The notes under the pieces were generated by a model. The model was not told the origin of the DNA and made no database searches. It worked only from the letters and a program-made list of their open reading frames with translations. This document shows, in pieces, positions 45,818 to 53,599 of a stretch of 53,747 nt of DNA. The stretch's first letter is position 1, and each line of letters opens with the position of its first letter. This stretch comes from an uncultured Mycobacterium sp. (GTDB lineage Bacteria; Actinomycetota; Actinomycetes; Mycobacteriales; Mycobacteriaceae). A program made the position numbers and the translations under genes. Location: assembly GCA_900078375.1 (NCBI GenBank), contig FLQS01000001.1, positions 1-53,747 of the forward strand, in the 5' to 3' direction.

Positions 45818-47546
45818 CCGGCTGCTGAACTGGTTCAGCACCGCGCTGCCGCCGCGGATGATGCGGCTGCTGGTCGCGGTGACCGCTGGGCTGCTGCTGT
45901 GCATCAGCTTCCCGCCGATCGGCTGGTGGTGGTCGGCGGTGTTGAGCTTCGCCATGCTCAGCTGGGTTCTGCTGCACCCCAAGACCACACCGGCCGGCGG
46001 GCTGGGCTACGGCTACCTGTTCGGGCTGGCCTTCTACATCCCGCTGATCCCATGGATCAGCGGACTGGTCGGCCCGGTGCCGTGGCTGGCGCTGTCGGCC
46101 ATGGAAGCGTCCTTCCCGGCGTTGTTCGGCGTGCTCGCCGTCATGGTGCGCAGGCTGCCGGGCTGGCCGCTGTGGCTCGCGCTGCTGTGGACACTGCAGG
46201 AATGGCTGAAGTCGACGGTACCGTTCGGCGGATTCCCTTGGGGCGTAGTCGGTTTCAGTCAGACCAACGGTCCCTTCCTGTCGCTGGTTCAGCTCGGCGG
46301 GGTGCCGCTGCTGTCGTTCGGGGTCGTCCTGCTCGGCACGTCGCTGGCCGCGCTGACGCTGGAGATCGTGCGCTGGCTGCAGCGCAGCGGCGCGGCCCAG
46401 ACGGCCGAGCCCGTGTCGCTGCCCGGCGTGCTGCTGCCCGGGCTGTGCATCACCGCGGTCTTGCTGACCACCGCGGTGGCCGCGCCACAGGTCCGCCGCG
46501 CTGCCGGTGGCGCCGGCAACGAGTCGACGGTCACAGTGGCCGCGATCCAGGGCAACGTGCCGCGACTGGGGCTGGACTTCAACAGTCAGCGCCGGGCCGT
46601 GCTGGACAACCACGTCCGCCAGACCGTGCAACTGGCTGAAGACGTACATGCGGGAAAGGCACCGCAGCCGCAGTTCGTGATCTGGCCGGAGAACTCCTCC
46701 GATATCGACCCGTTCACCAACGCTGACGCAGCCCAGCAGATCAGCGTCGCCGCGCAGGCGATCGGCGCGCCGATCCTGGTCGGCACGGTCATCGCCCGCC
46801 CGGACTGGACGCCGGAGGACCCGGCGGCGTCGAACACCGCCGTCGTCTGGGATCCGGTCGCCGGGCCGGGGGAGCGCCACGACAAGCAGATCATCCAGCC
46901 GTTCGGCGAATACCTGCCGTGGCGGGGCTTCTTCCGGCATCTCTCGTCGTTCGCCGACCGCGCCGGCTACTTCGTGCCGGGCACCGGATCGGGCGTCGTG
47001 CATGCCGCCGGGGTGCCCGTCGGGGTGGCGACCTGCTGGGAGGTCATCTTCAATCGGGCGCTTCGCGAGTCGGTCACCAATGGCGCGCAGGTGCTGGCGG
47101 TTCCCACCAACAACGCGACGTTCGACCAGAACATGAGCGAACAGCTTCTGGCGTTCGCGCGCGCCCGAGCCGTCGAGCACGATCGCTACGTGGTGGTAGC
47201 CGGTACCACCGGGATCAGCGCCGTGATCGCGCCGGACGGCCATGAGGTGGTCCGGACCCAGTTCTTCACGCCGGCCTATCTCGACGTCACGGTGCGGCTC
47301 AAGACCAGCGAAACCCCGGCCACCCGATGGGGCCCATTGGTGCAGTGGGTGCTGGTCGGAGCTTCCGTTGCCATCTTGATGGCCGCCATACTGCACAATG
47401 GTTGGTTCGTGCGTCCGATTCGCCGCAGAAAGCGGGAACGGGACGCAAAAGGCATGTCCGGGGGCGGAGACGATGGCGACAACCCGCAGGAGCAGGGCGA
47501 ATCATCGGAAGCCCTGGCCGGACAGCACGACAAAGGAGAGTCATGA
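45810..47546 (+). CDS. lnt: apolipoprotein N-acyltransferase Lnt
   Basis: Lnt adds the third acyl chain to the N-terminal Cys of lipoproteins at the membrane. The 578-residue protein starts at ATG 45810. It has about six N-terminal membrane helices (to residue ~215), a nitrilase-like periplasmic domain and one C-terminal helix. The catalytic triad is Glu294 ([11 protein letters not shown]), Lys359 ([14 protein letters not shown]) and Cys409 ([10 protein letters not shown]). The C-terminal tail is charged and Gly-rich. In M. tuberculosis this protein is fused to Ppm1; here the genes are separate but overlap by four bases, as in M. smegmatis. The product probably also helps anchor Ppm1. Confidence 0.94.
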   Translation: MVSRLLNWFSTALPPRMMRLLVAVTAGLLLCISFPPIGWWWSAVLSFAMLSWVLLHPKTTPAGGLGYGYLFGLAFYIPLIPWISGLVGPVPWLALSAMEASFPALFGVLAVMVRRLPGWPLWLALLWTLQEWLKSTVPFGGFPWGVVGFSQTNGPFLSLVQLGGVPLLSFGVVLLGTSLAALTLEIVRWLQRSGAAQTAEPVSLPGVLLPGLCITAVLLTTAVAAPQVRRAAGGAGNESTVTVAAIQGNVPRLGLDFNSQRRAVLDNHVRQTVQLAEDVHAGKAPQPQFVIWPENSSDIDPFTNADAAQQISVAAQAIGAPILVGTVIARPDWTPEDPAASNTAVVWDPVAGPGERHDKQIIQPFGEYLPWRGFFRHLSSFADRAGYFVPGTGSGVVHAAGVPVGVATCWEVIFNRALRESVTNGAQVLAVPTNNATFDQNMSEQLLAFARARAVEHDRYVVVAGTTGISAVIAPDGHEVVRTQFFTPAYLDVTVRLKTSETPATRWGPLVQWVLVGASVAILMAAILHNGWFVRPIRRRKRERDAKGMSGGGDDGDNPQEQGESSEALAGQHDKGES

Positions 47547-48316
47547 CCGACCGGGGCAAAACGGGCGCTGAGCTTCCCAGCCAGCGCACCCTGGTGATCA
47601 TCCCCACGTTCAACGAGCTGGAGAACCTGCCGCTGATCGTGGGCCGCGTACACGCGGCTCGCCCTGACGTCCACGTGCTGATCGTCGACGACGGCAGCCC
47701 CGACGGCACCGGCGAACTTGCCGACGAACTATCGCTGGCCGACCCCGACCGGGTCCATGTGATGCACCGCACCGTCAAGGACGGCTTGGGCCAGGCATAC
47801 CTCGAGGGGTTCGCCTGGGGGCTGGGCCGGCAGTACAACGTGCTGGTGGAGATGGACGCCGACGGCAGCCACGCTCCCGAACAGCTCTATCGCCTGCTCG
47901 ACGCGATCGACAATGGCGCGGATCTGGCGATTGGGTCGCGTTACGTGCAGGGCGGCACGGTCCGCAACTGGCCCTACCGGCGGCTGGTGTTGTCCAAGAC
48001 CGCCAACACCTATTCGCGGGTGCTGCTCGGTGTCGGCATCCATGACATCACCGCCGGTTACCGAGCCTACCGGCGCGAGGTGCTGGAGAAGATCGACCTG
48101 TCGGCGGTCGACTCCAAGGGTTACTGCTTCCAGATCGACCTCACCTGGCGCACGATCAACAGCGGATTCACCGTCGTCGAGGTGCCCATCACGTTCCACG
48201 AGCGCGAACTCGGGGTCTCGAAAATGAGCGGCTCGAACATTCGCGAAGCGTTGGTCAAGGTCGCCCAGTGGGGCATCGGCGGGCGCATGGACCGCGCCCG
48301 CGGCGTCGTCAGATAG
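47543..48316 (+). CDS. ppm1: polyprenol monophosphomannose synthase Ppm1
   Basis: A GT2-family transferase (257 residues) that makes polyprenyl-phosphate-mannose from GDP-mannose for LAM/LM synthesis and protein mannosylation. Motifs: [15 protein letters not shown] (N-terminal GT-A), [13 protein letters not shown] (nucleotide site), [16 protein letters not shown] (DAD, metal binding), [18 protein letters not shown] and [11 protein letters not shown], followed by a C-terminal [18 protein letters not shown]. The ATG overlaps the lnt stop as ATGA, with AAAGGAGAG upstream. It converges with rbpA, with only 6 bp between stops. Confidence 0.95.
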   Translation: MTDRGKTGAELPSQRTLVIIPTFNELENLPLIVGRVHAARPDVHVLIVDDGSPDGTGELADELSLADPDRVHVMHRTVKDGLGQAYLEGFAWGLGRQYNVLVEMDADGSHAPEQLYRLLDAIDNGADLAIGSRYVQGGTVRNWPYRRLVLSKTANTYSRVLLGVGIHDITAGYRAYRREVLEKIDLSAVDSKGYCFQIDLTWRTINSGFTVVEVPITFHERELGVSKMSGSNIREALVKVAQWGIGGRMDRARGVVR

Positions 48317-48322
48317 GGCGGG

Positions 48323-48661
48323 TCAGCTTCCGCGGCGCTTGGACTTGATCAGGTCCATCCGCTCCTTGAGAAGCTCTTCGAGCTCCTCAACCGAGCGGCG
48401 CTCCAGCAGCATGTCCCAGTGGGTGCGGGGCGGCTTGACCTTCTTGGGCTCCGGCAGATCGCCGTCGATGAGCGTGCCCTCCAGGCCGTTCTTGCAGGGC
48501 CAGGAGCCGGGAATCTCGGCGTCGTCGGCGAACGGAACCTCGAATTCCTCGCCGTTGTCGGTGCGGTACCGCGCGATCTGACGCGGCGCCAGGTCGTGGT
48601 TGCGGTCGGTCTCGTAGCTCACGGCGCCGAGTCGGCTGCCTCTCAGGACACGATCAGCCAT
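48323..48661 (-). CDS. rbpA: RNA polymerase-binding protein RbpA
   Basis: An essential actinobacterial transcription factor that stabilises sigma-A holoenzyme and open complexes. The 112-residue protein is almost the same as M. tuberculosis RbpA. It has a disordered N-terminal tail (MADRVLRGSRLGAVSYETDRN), a Zn-less core domain (ARYRTDNGEEFEVPFADDAEIPGSWPCKNG), a basic linker (EPKKVKPPRTHWDM) that contacts promoter DNA, and the sigma-interaction helices (LLERRSVEELEELLKERMDL). AGGAGAG lies 6 nt before the ATG at 48661, which rejects the in-frame start two codons upstream. An ECF/SigE-type promoter is seen at 48719-48746. Confidence 0.97.
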   Translation of the reverse strand: MADRVLRGSRLGAVSYETDRNHDLAPRQIARYRTDNGEEFEVPFADDAEIPGSWPCKNGLEGTLIDGDLPEPKKVKPPRTHWDMLLERRSVEELEELLKERMDLIKSKRRGS

Positions 48662-48718
48662 CGTCAACTCTCCTCAGTGCCTATCAAGGGCCGGGGCCCT
48701 CTATGAAGTCGTAGATCG

Positions 48719-48746
48719 TGAACGCAAGACCACTCACTGCGGTTCC
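48719..48746 (-). promoter_or_regulatory. SigE/ECF-type promoter of rbpA
   Basis: On the minus strand GGAACC (48746-48741), 16 nt, then CGTTCA (48724-48719) fits the GGAAC / CGTT pattern of mycobacterial SigE-type promoters. It gives a UTR of about 50 nt with the AGGAGAG site. SigE-dependent expression of rbpA is known in M. tuberculosis. Confidence 0.55.
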
Positions 48747-48790
48747 CGACTCGGCCCCCCATGATACCGGGATCACCGGGCGAAGCCGTC

Positions 48791-48796
48791 TACAGT
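48791..48796 (+). promoter_or_regulatory. -10 element of the Cys4 protein gene
   Basis: TACAGT ends 8 nt before the GTG at 48805, again close to a leaderless arrangement. Confidence 0.4.
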
Positions 48797-48804
48797 CACA
48801 AGGC

Positions 48805-49134
48805 GTGACGCGTCGTGCCCGCTCTCAACCGTGCCGGTGGTGCGGCCGCGAGGTGGCCGATGTGGGGATGGGCCGGCGCAGACAGTACTGCCGGCAGTCG
48901 TGCCGGCAGCGGGCATATGAGCAGCGCGCCCTGGTCAAGGGCAGCGCGATTCCCGAGGATGCGGTGGTGCTCTCCGCCGATGAGGCCGCCGAACTGTCCG
49001 ATCGGGTTTATCAGGTGCGCTGCGCCGCCGAGGACGTGGCCACCGCGGTCGACGAGGGCGCGGCCACCCACGAGCTGCGTGAACTATGCGATGCGCTGGT
49101 CCAGGCCGCCAAGGCCGCCGACGGATGGCGCTGA
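48805..49134 (+). CDS. small Cys4 (zinc-ribbon-like) protein
   Basis: A 109-residue protein starting at GTG 48805. The basic N-terminal half has a Cys4 pattern CRWCGREV...GMGRRRQYCRQSCRQRAYEQR (C-x2-C-x16-C-x3-C) suitable for one zinc ion, with many Arg residues for nucleic-acid contact. The C-terminal half is an acidic/alanine-rich helix (ELSDRVYQVRCAAEDVATAVDEGAATHELRELCDALVQAAKAAD). It is divergent from rbpA. I do not know a function; a small DNA/RNA-binding protein is likely. A longer start at 48718 is possible, but its extra residues look non-coding. Confidence 0.75.
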   Translation: MTRRARSQPCRWCGREVADVGMGRRRQYCRQSCRQRAYEQRALVKGSAIPEDAVVLSADEAAELSDRVYQVRCAAEDVATAVDEGAATHELRELCDALVQAAKAADGWR

Positions 49135-49155
49135 CGCTCTAGCGAGGAGTCGCCC

Positions 49156-50175
49156 ATGTTGGCATCGATCGTGACTGGCCCCGGCACCGCCGAAGTCATC
49201 GAGACCCCACGCCCGGTCGCCGGCCCGGCCGATGTGTTGGTCAGGATGCGCGCCTGCGGAGTCTGCGGATCCGACGGCTTCTACATCACCATCGGCGGTC
49301 TACCGCCCCGGCAGGGACACACCCCGCTCGGCCACGAGCCGGCCGGGGAGATCGTCGAAGTCGGTGCCGATGTCACCGGCTTGCGGGTCGGCGATCACGT
49401 TGTGATCAACCCGATGGCGCAGTCCAACAACATCATTGGCAACGGCGGTGACAGCGGTGCGCTCGCCGACTACCTGCTCATCGAGAACGCGGTCCGGGGT
49501 GTGAGCCTGGAGGTGATTCCGGACCACATCCCGTGGGAGGTGGCCGCGCTCAACGAACCGATGGCGGTCGCGCGCCACGCCGTCAACCGCTGCCAACCCA
49601 AGCCGACGGACAAGGTCGTGATCTTCGGTGCCGGGCCGATCGGCCTGGGTTCGGTGCTGGGCTTCAAGGCGCTCGGGGTGAGCCACGTCGTCGTCGTCGA
49701 CCTCATCCCGGCGCGGTTGGACAAGGCGCTGCAGATCGGTGCCGACGCCGTCATCAACTCGGCCGAGGATGACGTGATCGCCAGGCTCATCGACCTGCAC
49801 GGCGCCGGTGAAGCCATGTTCGGGGGCAGGGCCGGCACCGACATCTATCTCGACGCGGCCGGGGCTCCCGCCGTCATTGACACCGCGCTGGCCGCCGCCA
49901 AGAAAGGCGCCACCCTCGCCGTCGTCGCCGTCCACAAGAAACCGGTGCCCATCGAATTCGTCAACGTCATGAGCAACGAGATCACCATCCTTGGATCGAT
50001 CGGGTACCCCGACGAAATATTCGACGTGACAAGCGATCTCGTAGAGAACTGGGAGACTTACCGGCTGATCGTCAGCCACACCATCCCGTTCAGCAACGTC
50101 GACGAGGCGCTGCGGCTGGCGTCGACCGCGGGCGCCGCCGACAAGGTGGTCGTCACCTTCGGAGACGACGACTGA
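49156..50175 (+). CDS. zinc-dependent medium-chain alcohol dehydrogenase
   Basis: A 339-residue MDR protein. Catalytic zinc ligands are Cys37 (CGVCGSDGF) and His60-Glu61 (PLGHEPAGE), with GDHV following. The four-Cys structural zinc loop is missing: its region reads NPMAQSNNIIGNGGDSGALADYL. The nucleotide site is VVIFGAGPIGLGSV. It resembles sorbitol/threonine dehydrogenase-like enzymes; the substrate is unknown. The ATG at 49156 has a GAGGAG site 7 nt upstream. The next gene is transcribed in the same direction but has its own leaderless-type -10. Confidence 0.88.
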   Translation: MLASIVTGPGTAEVIETPRPVAGPADVLVRMRACGVCGSDGFYITIGGLPPRQGHTPLGHEPAGEIVEVGADVTGLRVGDHVVINPMAQSNNIIGNGGDSGALADYLLIENAVRGVSLEVIPDHIPWEVAALNEPMAVARHAVNRCQPKPTDKVVIFGAGPIGLGSVLGFKALGVSHVVVVDLIPARLDKALQIGADAVINSAEDDVIARLIDLHGAGEAMFGGRAGTDIYLDAAGAPAVIDTALAAAKKGATLAVVAVHKKPVPIEFVNVMSNEITILGSIGYPDEIFDVTSDLVENWETYRLIVSHTIPFSNVDEALRLASTAGAADKVVVTFGDDD

Positions 50176-50197
50176 CGGGTCACAGGTTTTTCGCAGC

Positions 50198-50203
50198 TAA
50201 GAT
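50198..50203 (+). promoter_or_regulatory. -10 element of the leaderless winged-helix/hydrolase gene
   Basis: TAAGAT ends 6 nt before the GTG at 50210. No ribosome site is present. Confidence 0.5.
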
Positions 50204-50209
50204 TGGGCC

Positions 50210-51430
50210 GTGCTCCCGGAGTCACCTCCATCGGTGCCCGCCGAATCGGGCGTTTGGCGCTTCGACGACTTCGTGCTGGACACCCCCAATTACGAACTGC
50301 GTTCCGGCGATGCGGTTATCCGGGTCGAACCGCAGGTCTTCGACGTGATGGCACAGCTGGTCGCCAACCACGAACGGGTGGTCACCAAGGAGGAACTGTT
50401 CGATTCGGTATGGGGCGGCAAGTTCGTCGGGGAAGCGGCGCTGACCAGTCGGATCAAGGCCGCCCGGCGCGCACTCGGTGACGACGGGGAGTCGCAGCGC
50501 TACATCCGGACCGTGCGCGGCCGTGGCTACCGCTTCGTCGGGACCGTGATGACGACGGCGGAACCGGCCGCGCCGGTGATCGCTGCCGCGCCACCACAGC
50601 ACATTTCGTTCTGCCGGGCGAGCGACGGGGTGCGCCTGGCCTACGCGACCGCAGGCGAGGGACCGCCGCTGGTGCGGGCCGCCAACTGGATGACGCATCT
50701 GGCCTACGACATCGAAAGCCCGGTCTGGCGGCATTGGGTCAGTGACTTGTCCGCGGATCACACGTTCATCCGCTACGACGAACGCGGCTGCGGACTTTCG
50801 GACTGGGAGGTCGGCGAGTTCTCCTTCGAGGACTGGGTGGCCGACCTGGAGTCCGTGGTGGATGCCCTTGGGCTGCAGGGTTTTCCGCTGCTAGGGGTGT
50901 CACAGGGTGGTGCCGTGGCGATCGAGTACGCCGCTCGGCATCCGGAAAAAGTGAGCCATCTGGTCCTGTGCAGCGCGTACGCGCGCGGACGTGGAGTGCG
51001 CGCGGTCAGCCCCGAGGAGCAACGGGCCGCGGAACTGGATCTGGATCTGGCGCGGGTCGGCTGGGGCCGCGACGATCCGGCGTTTCGTCAGGTCTTCGCC
51101 GCCCAGTTCCTGCCCGACGGCAGCCGCTCGGATTGGGCGGACTTCGATCAGCTTCAGCGGCGCACCACCTCGCCGGAGAACGCGGTGCGGTTCCTCACCC
51201 AGTTCGCGGGCATCGACGTGCGAGAGGCGGCGCAGCAGGTGCGCTGCCCGACGCTGATCATGCATTCCCGCAACGATCACCGGGTGCCGATGCGCTTCGG
51301 CGAGGAGCTTGCCGAGCTGATTCCCGGGTCTCGGCTGGTCGCGCTGGCCAGCAACAATCACCTGCTGACAGCTGCCGAACCGGCCTGGCAGGTGTTCTGC
51401 GACGAAGTTCGCCGTTTCTTGGCATCGTGA
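50210..51430 (+). CDS. OmpR-type winged helix fused to alpha/beta hydrolase
   Basis: A 406-residue two-domain protein. Residues about 15-112 are an OmpR/PhoB (CadC-like) DNA-binding domain: FDDFVLDTPNYELRSG....VEPQVFDVMAQLVANHERVVTKEELFDSVWGG......LTSRIKAARRALGDDG..QRYIRTVRGRGYRFVG. There is no receiver domain and no membrane segment. Residues about 128-406 are an alpha/beta hydrolase with nucleophile Ser231 (GVSQGG), acid Asp in HSRNDHRVP and His in NNHLL. It appears to be a soluble one-component regulator whose hydrolase half senses or turns over a small ester/lactone-like ligand. Three 7-bp repeats at 11-bp spacing lie 14 bp after its stop and are a candidate operator. The ligand is unknown. 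Confidence 0.9.
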   Translation: MLPESPPSVPAESGVWRFDDFVLDTPNYELRSGDAVIRVEPQVFDVMAQLVANHERVVTKEELFDSVWGGKFVGEAALTSRIKAARRALGDDGESQRYIRTVRGRGYRFVGTVMTTAEPAAPVIAAAPPQHISFCRASDGVRLAYATAGEGPPLVRAANWMTHLAYDIESPVWRHWVSDLSADHTFIRYDERGCGLSDWEVGEFSFEDWVADLESVVDALGLQGFPLLGVSQGGAVAIEYAARHPEKVSHLVLCSAYARGRGVRAVSPEEQRAAELDLDLARVGWGRDDPAFRQVFAAQFLPDGSRSDWADFDQLQRRTTSPENAVRFLTQFAGIDVREAAQQVRCPTLIMHSRNDHRVPMRFGEELAELIPGSRLVALASNNHLLTAAEPAWQVFCDEVRRFLAS

Positions 51431-51443
51431 CGCGGCCGGTCGA

Positions 51444-51472
51444 TCTCCACGCAATCTCCACACATTCTCCAA
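51444..51472 (+). repeat. three 7-bp direct repeats at 11-bp spacing (candidate operator)
   Basis: TCTCCAC-gcaa-TCTCCAC-acat-TCTCCAA: starts at 51444, 51455 and 51466. The 11-bp period is what tandem binding of OmpR-family winged helices needs. The array lies between the winged-helix/hydrolase gene and the lipoprotein gene, ending 33 nt before the latter's ATG. Confidence 0.75.
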
Positions 51473-51505
51473 GTACCGGTGCGGTCGGTGTTCGATGCTG
51501 GTGAC

Positions 51506-52201
51506 ATGAGAAAACACCTACGCACCCTGTTGGCCTGCGTGATCGCGACGGTCGCCCTCGGCACCGTGACCGCCTGCTCCGGCGGGTCCAGCACCACCGC
51601 GAACTCGACGGCACCGTCGTCGAGTGCCGCGACCGTGAAGGACTTCCCGAAGTCGGCGCACTACATCGCCGATATGCCGATGGCCGACGGCAAGACGATG
51701 ACCATCGGTGTGGCGGTAGAGGGCGACAAGATCGCCGCCTATGCCTGTGACGGCAGCAAGGACGAGGCGTGGTTCTTCGGCACTCAGAAGGACGGCGCAC
51801 TCGACATCACCTCCAAGTACCAGGACACGCTGAAGGCGTCGTTCGACGGATCGGCCGTCGTGGGGCAGCTGAATATCAACGACGTCAACTACACGTTCAC
51901 CGCGGCCTCGGTTCCGTCGCCGTCGGGCATGTACACCGCCGAGGCCAACGGTGTCCGTGCCTCCTGGGTGGTTCGGCCGGATAACACCATCACCGGTGTG
52001 CAGTTCAAGAAGTCGAACGATTCCGACACCGCGGACTTGGTTCAGGCCAATGAGCAGAAGTTCCGCGACCAGGTGCGTCAACGGCGCCTGGCCCGGGTGC
52101 TGCAGCCTGCCCCGGCGCTGGAGTGGGGCACCTGGCGCTCGACCGTCAACGGCGTCCCGGTGACAGCGATTCTGGTCAATGGGGACACCCGATTGGGCTG
52201 A
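51506..52201 (+). CDS. secreted lipoprotein of unknown function
   Basis: A 231-residue lipoprotein starting at ATG 51506. The signal (MRKHLRTLLACVIATVALGTVTAC) ends in the lipobox VTAC, and a Ser/Thr-rich linker follows. The mature part (about 50-200) is beta-rich with little similarity to families I know; its only landmarks are YACDGSKDEAWFFGTQKDG and NINDVNYTFTAASV. A basic segment (RDQVRQRRLARVL) precedes the C terminus. It is expected on the outer face of the membrane. The repeats upstream suggest control by the winged-helix/hydrolase protein. A strong terminator-like hairpin follows. Confidence 0.85.
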   Translation: MRKHLRTLLACVIATVALGTVTACSGGSSTTANSTAPSSSAATVKDFPKSAHYIADMPMADGKTMTIGVAVEGDKIAAYACDGSKDEAWFFGTQKDGALDITSKYQDTLKASFDGSAVVGQLNINDVNYTFTAASVPSPSGMYTAEANGVRASWVVRPDNTITGVQFKKSNDSDTADLVQANEQKFRDQVRQRRLARVLQPAPALEWGTWRSTVNGVPVTAILVNGDTRLG

Positions 52202-52220
52202 CGCTGACGCCCGCTGATCG

Positions 52221-52256
52221 GCCCGCCCGGGACTTCGTCCCGGGCGGGCTTCTTTA
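52221..52256 (+). terminator. rho-independent terminator
   Basis: A perfect 13-bp stem, GCCCGCCCGGGAC (52221-52233) with GTCCCGGGCGGGC (52237-52249), has a 3-nt loop (TTC) and is followed by TTCTTTAT. It ends the lipoprotein transcript. Confidence 0.85.
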
Positions 52257-52277
52257 TGGTCACCGCGAATCAAACCC

Positions 52278-52307
52278 TTAACCGAGGGGGTGCGACGTTC
52301 CTAGGGT
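52278..52307 (+). promoter_or_regulatory. promoter of the ssuD-like gene
   Basis: TTAACC (52278-52283), 18 nt, then TAGGGT (52302-52307). The expected start, about 6-7 nt later, coincides with a GTG at 52314 that opens a frame continuing without a stop into ssuD. About 100 nt of leader follow before the TTG with its ribosome site. Confidence 0.5.
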
Positions 52308-52321
52308 CGAAGCGTGCCGCG

Positions 52322-52405
52322 ATGTTGCGGTTTTGCATGCCTGTCAGCCAGCCACCAACTCACGTGTCACCCAGGCTCGAGCCTGTTCTTACCAGCGCCG
52401 ACTAA
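52322..52405 (+). CDS. possible leader peptide ahead of ssuD-like gene
   Basis: ATG 52322 opens a 27-codon frame (MLRFCMPVSQPPTHVSPRL and eight more) whose TAA (52403-52405) is part of the TAAGGAGG ribosome site of the next gene. This is the geometry of translational coupling or attenuation. There is no ribosome site of its own, and only one Cys. It competes with the GTG 52314 frame, which has four Cys in its first 18 codons. The evidence is positional only. Confidence 0.3.
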   Translation: MLRFCMPVSQPPTHVSPRLEPVLTSAD

Positions 52406-52415
52406 GGAGGGCGAC

Positions 52416-53513
52416 TTGCCTGCAAAGTTCTTTTGGTTCCTGCCCACCAACGGTGACAGCCGGTCGATCGTGGGCGCGTCGCACGCATCAGCGCACCACA
52501 CGATTCCGGACGGGTACCGTGCGCCGACCCGGCGTTATCTGGCCGAGGTGGCCAGGGCGGCGGATCGGCTCGGCTTCGAAGGGGTGTTGACGCCGACCGG
52601 AACATGGTGCGAGGACGCCTGGTTGACGGCTGCGTCGCTGTTGGCCGAGACGGAGCGCTTGAAGTTCCTGGTGGCGTTTCGGCCCGGCCTGGTGCCGCCG
52701 ACCCTGGCCGCGCAGCAGGCGGCGACGCTGCAGCGGTTTTCCGATGGTCGGCTGCTGCTCAATATCGTCAGTGGCGGCGACGATGTAGAGCAGCAACGGT
52801 TCGGCGACTGGCTCAGTCATGACGAGCGGTATGCGCGGACCGGTGAGTTCCTGGAGATCGTCAAGTCGGTGTGGGCTCAGGATTCGTTCGACTTCGACGG
52901 GGAGCACTACAAGGTTCGCGACGGGCGAGTGTCAGAGCCGCCGAACCCCTTGCCGGAGTTCTACTTTGGCGGCTCGTCTGCCGCGGCTCTGCCGATCGCG
53001 GCCGAGCACGTGGATGTCTATCTGACCTGGGGCGAGCCGCCGCAGGCCGCGGCGGCCAAGATCAACGAGGTGCGCAAGCTGGCCGAGGCGCGCGGTCGCA
53101 ACGTGCGCTTCGGTATCCGGTTGCACACGATCACCCGTGACACCTCGGCCGCGGCCTGGGCGGTCGCCGAGGAGCTGCTGAGTGAGCTGGCACCCGATCA
53201 GATCGAACAGGCCACCAAGTTGCATTCCAGCTCGGAGTCCGAGGGGCAGCGCCGGATGACCGCACTGCACGGCGGTCGCACTGACAAGCTGGAGATCTAC
53301 CCGAACCTGTGGGCCGGCGTCGGCTTGGTGCGCGGGGGAGCCGGTACCGCCTTGGTCGGCAGCCACGAAGAGGTCGCCAACCTGATCTGGGAGTACCACT
53401 CGGTCGGGTTCGACGAGTTCATCCTGTCCGGCTACCCGCACTTGGAAGAGGCCTACTGGTTCGCCGAGGGCGTCTTCCCGATCTTGCGGGCCAAGGGAGT
53501 GCTCTCCGCCTAG
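52416..53513 (+). CDS. ssuD: FMNH2-dependent alkanesulfonate monooxygenase (SsuD-like)
   Basis: A luciferase-like (LLM class) flavin monooxygenase of 365 residues that releases sulfite from alkanesulfonates. The start is TTG 52416 with AAGGAGG five bases upstream; the product begins MPAKFFWFLPTNGDSRSI. Family landmarks are the TIM-barrel segments GFEGVLTPTGTWCEDAWL, FLVAFRPGLVPPTLAAQQAATLQRFSDGRLLLNIVSGGDDVEQQRFGDWLSHDERY, EFYFGGSSAAALPIAAEHVDVYLTWGE, and EFILSGYPHLEEAYWF. No flavin reductase or transporter gene lies next to it within the window. It has its own promoter and a leader of about 100 nt. Confidence 0.88.
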   Translation: MPAKFFWFLPTNGDSRSIVGASHASAHHTIPDGYRAPTRRYLAEVARAADRLGFEGVLTPTGTWCEDAWLTAASLLAETERLKFLVAFRPGLVPPTLAAQQAATLQRFSDGRLLLNIVSGGDDVEQQRFGDWLSHDERYARTGEFLEIVKSVWAQDSFDFDGEHYKVRDGRVSEPPNPLPEFYFGGSSAAALPIAAEHVDVYLTWGEPPQAAAAKINEVRKLAEARGRNVRFGIRLHTITRDTSAAAWAVAEELLSELAPDQIEQATKLHSSSESEGQRRMTALHGGRTDKLEIYPNLWAGVGLVRGGAGTALVGSHEEVANLIWEYHSVGFDEFILSGYPHLEEAYWFAEGVFPILRAKGVLSA

Positions 53514-53599
53514 GTGTGCCGAGCGTGTGGGTTCTCGGTGGAGTTTCGCACTTGGGTTCAAGGGTCTAGTGCAACAGCTCCTAGCTGAGGAGTTGCTTG
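53514..53599. other. gap between ssuD-like gene and transposase; probable IS left end
   Basis: These 86 bases hold no gene. A TCTAGTGCAACAGCTCCTAG stretch (53568-53587) resembles the sort of terminal repeat seen in IS30-like elements, and the IS boundary probably lies near there. The right end is outside the window, so the inverted repeat cannot be verified. Confidence 0.35.
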
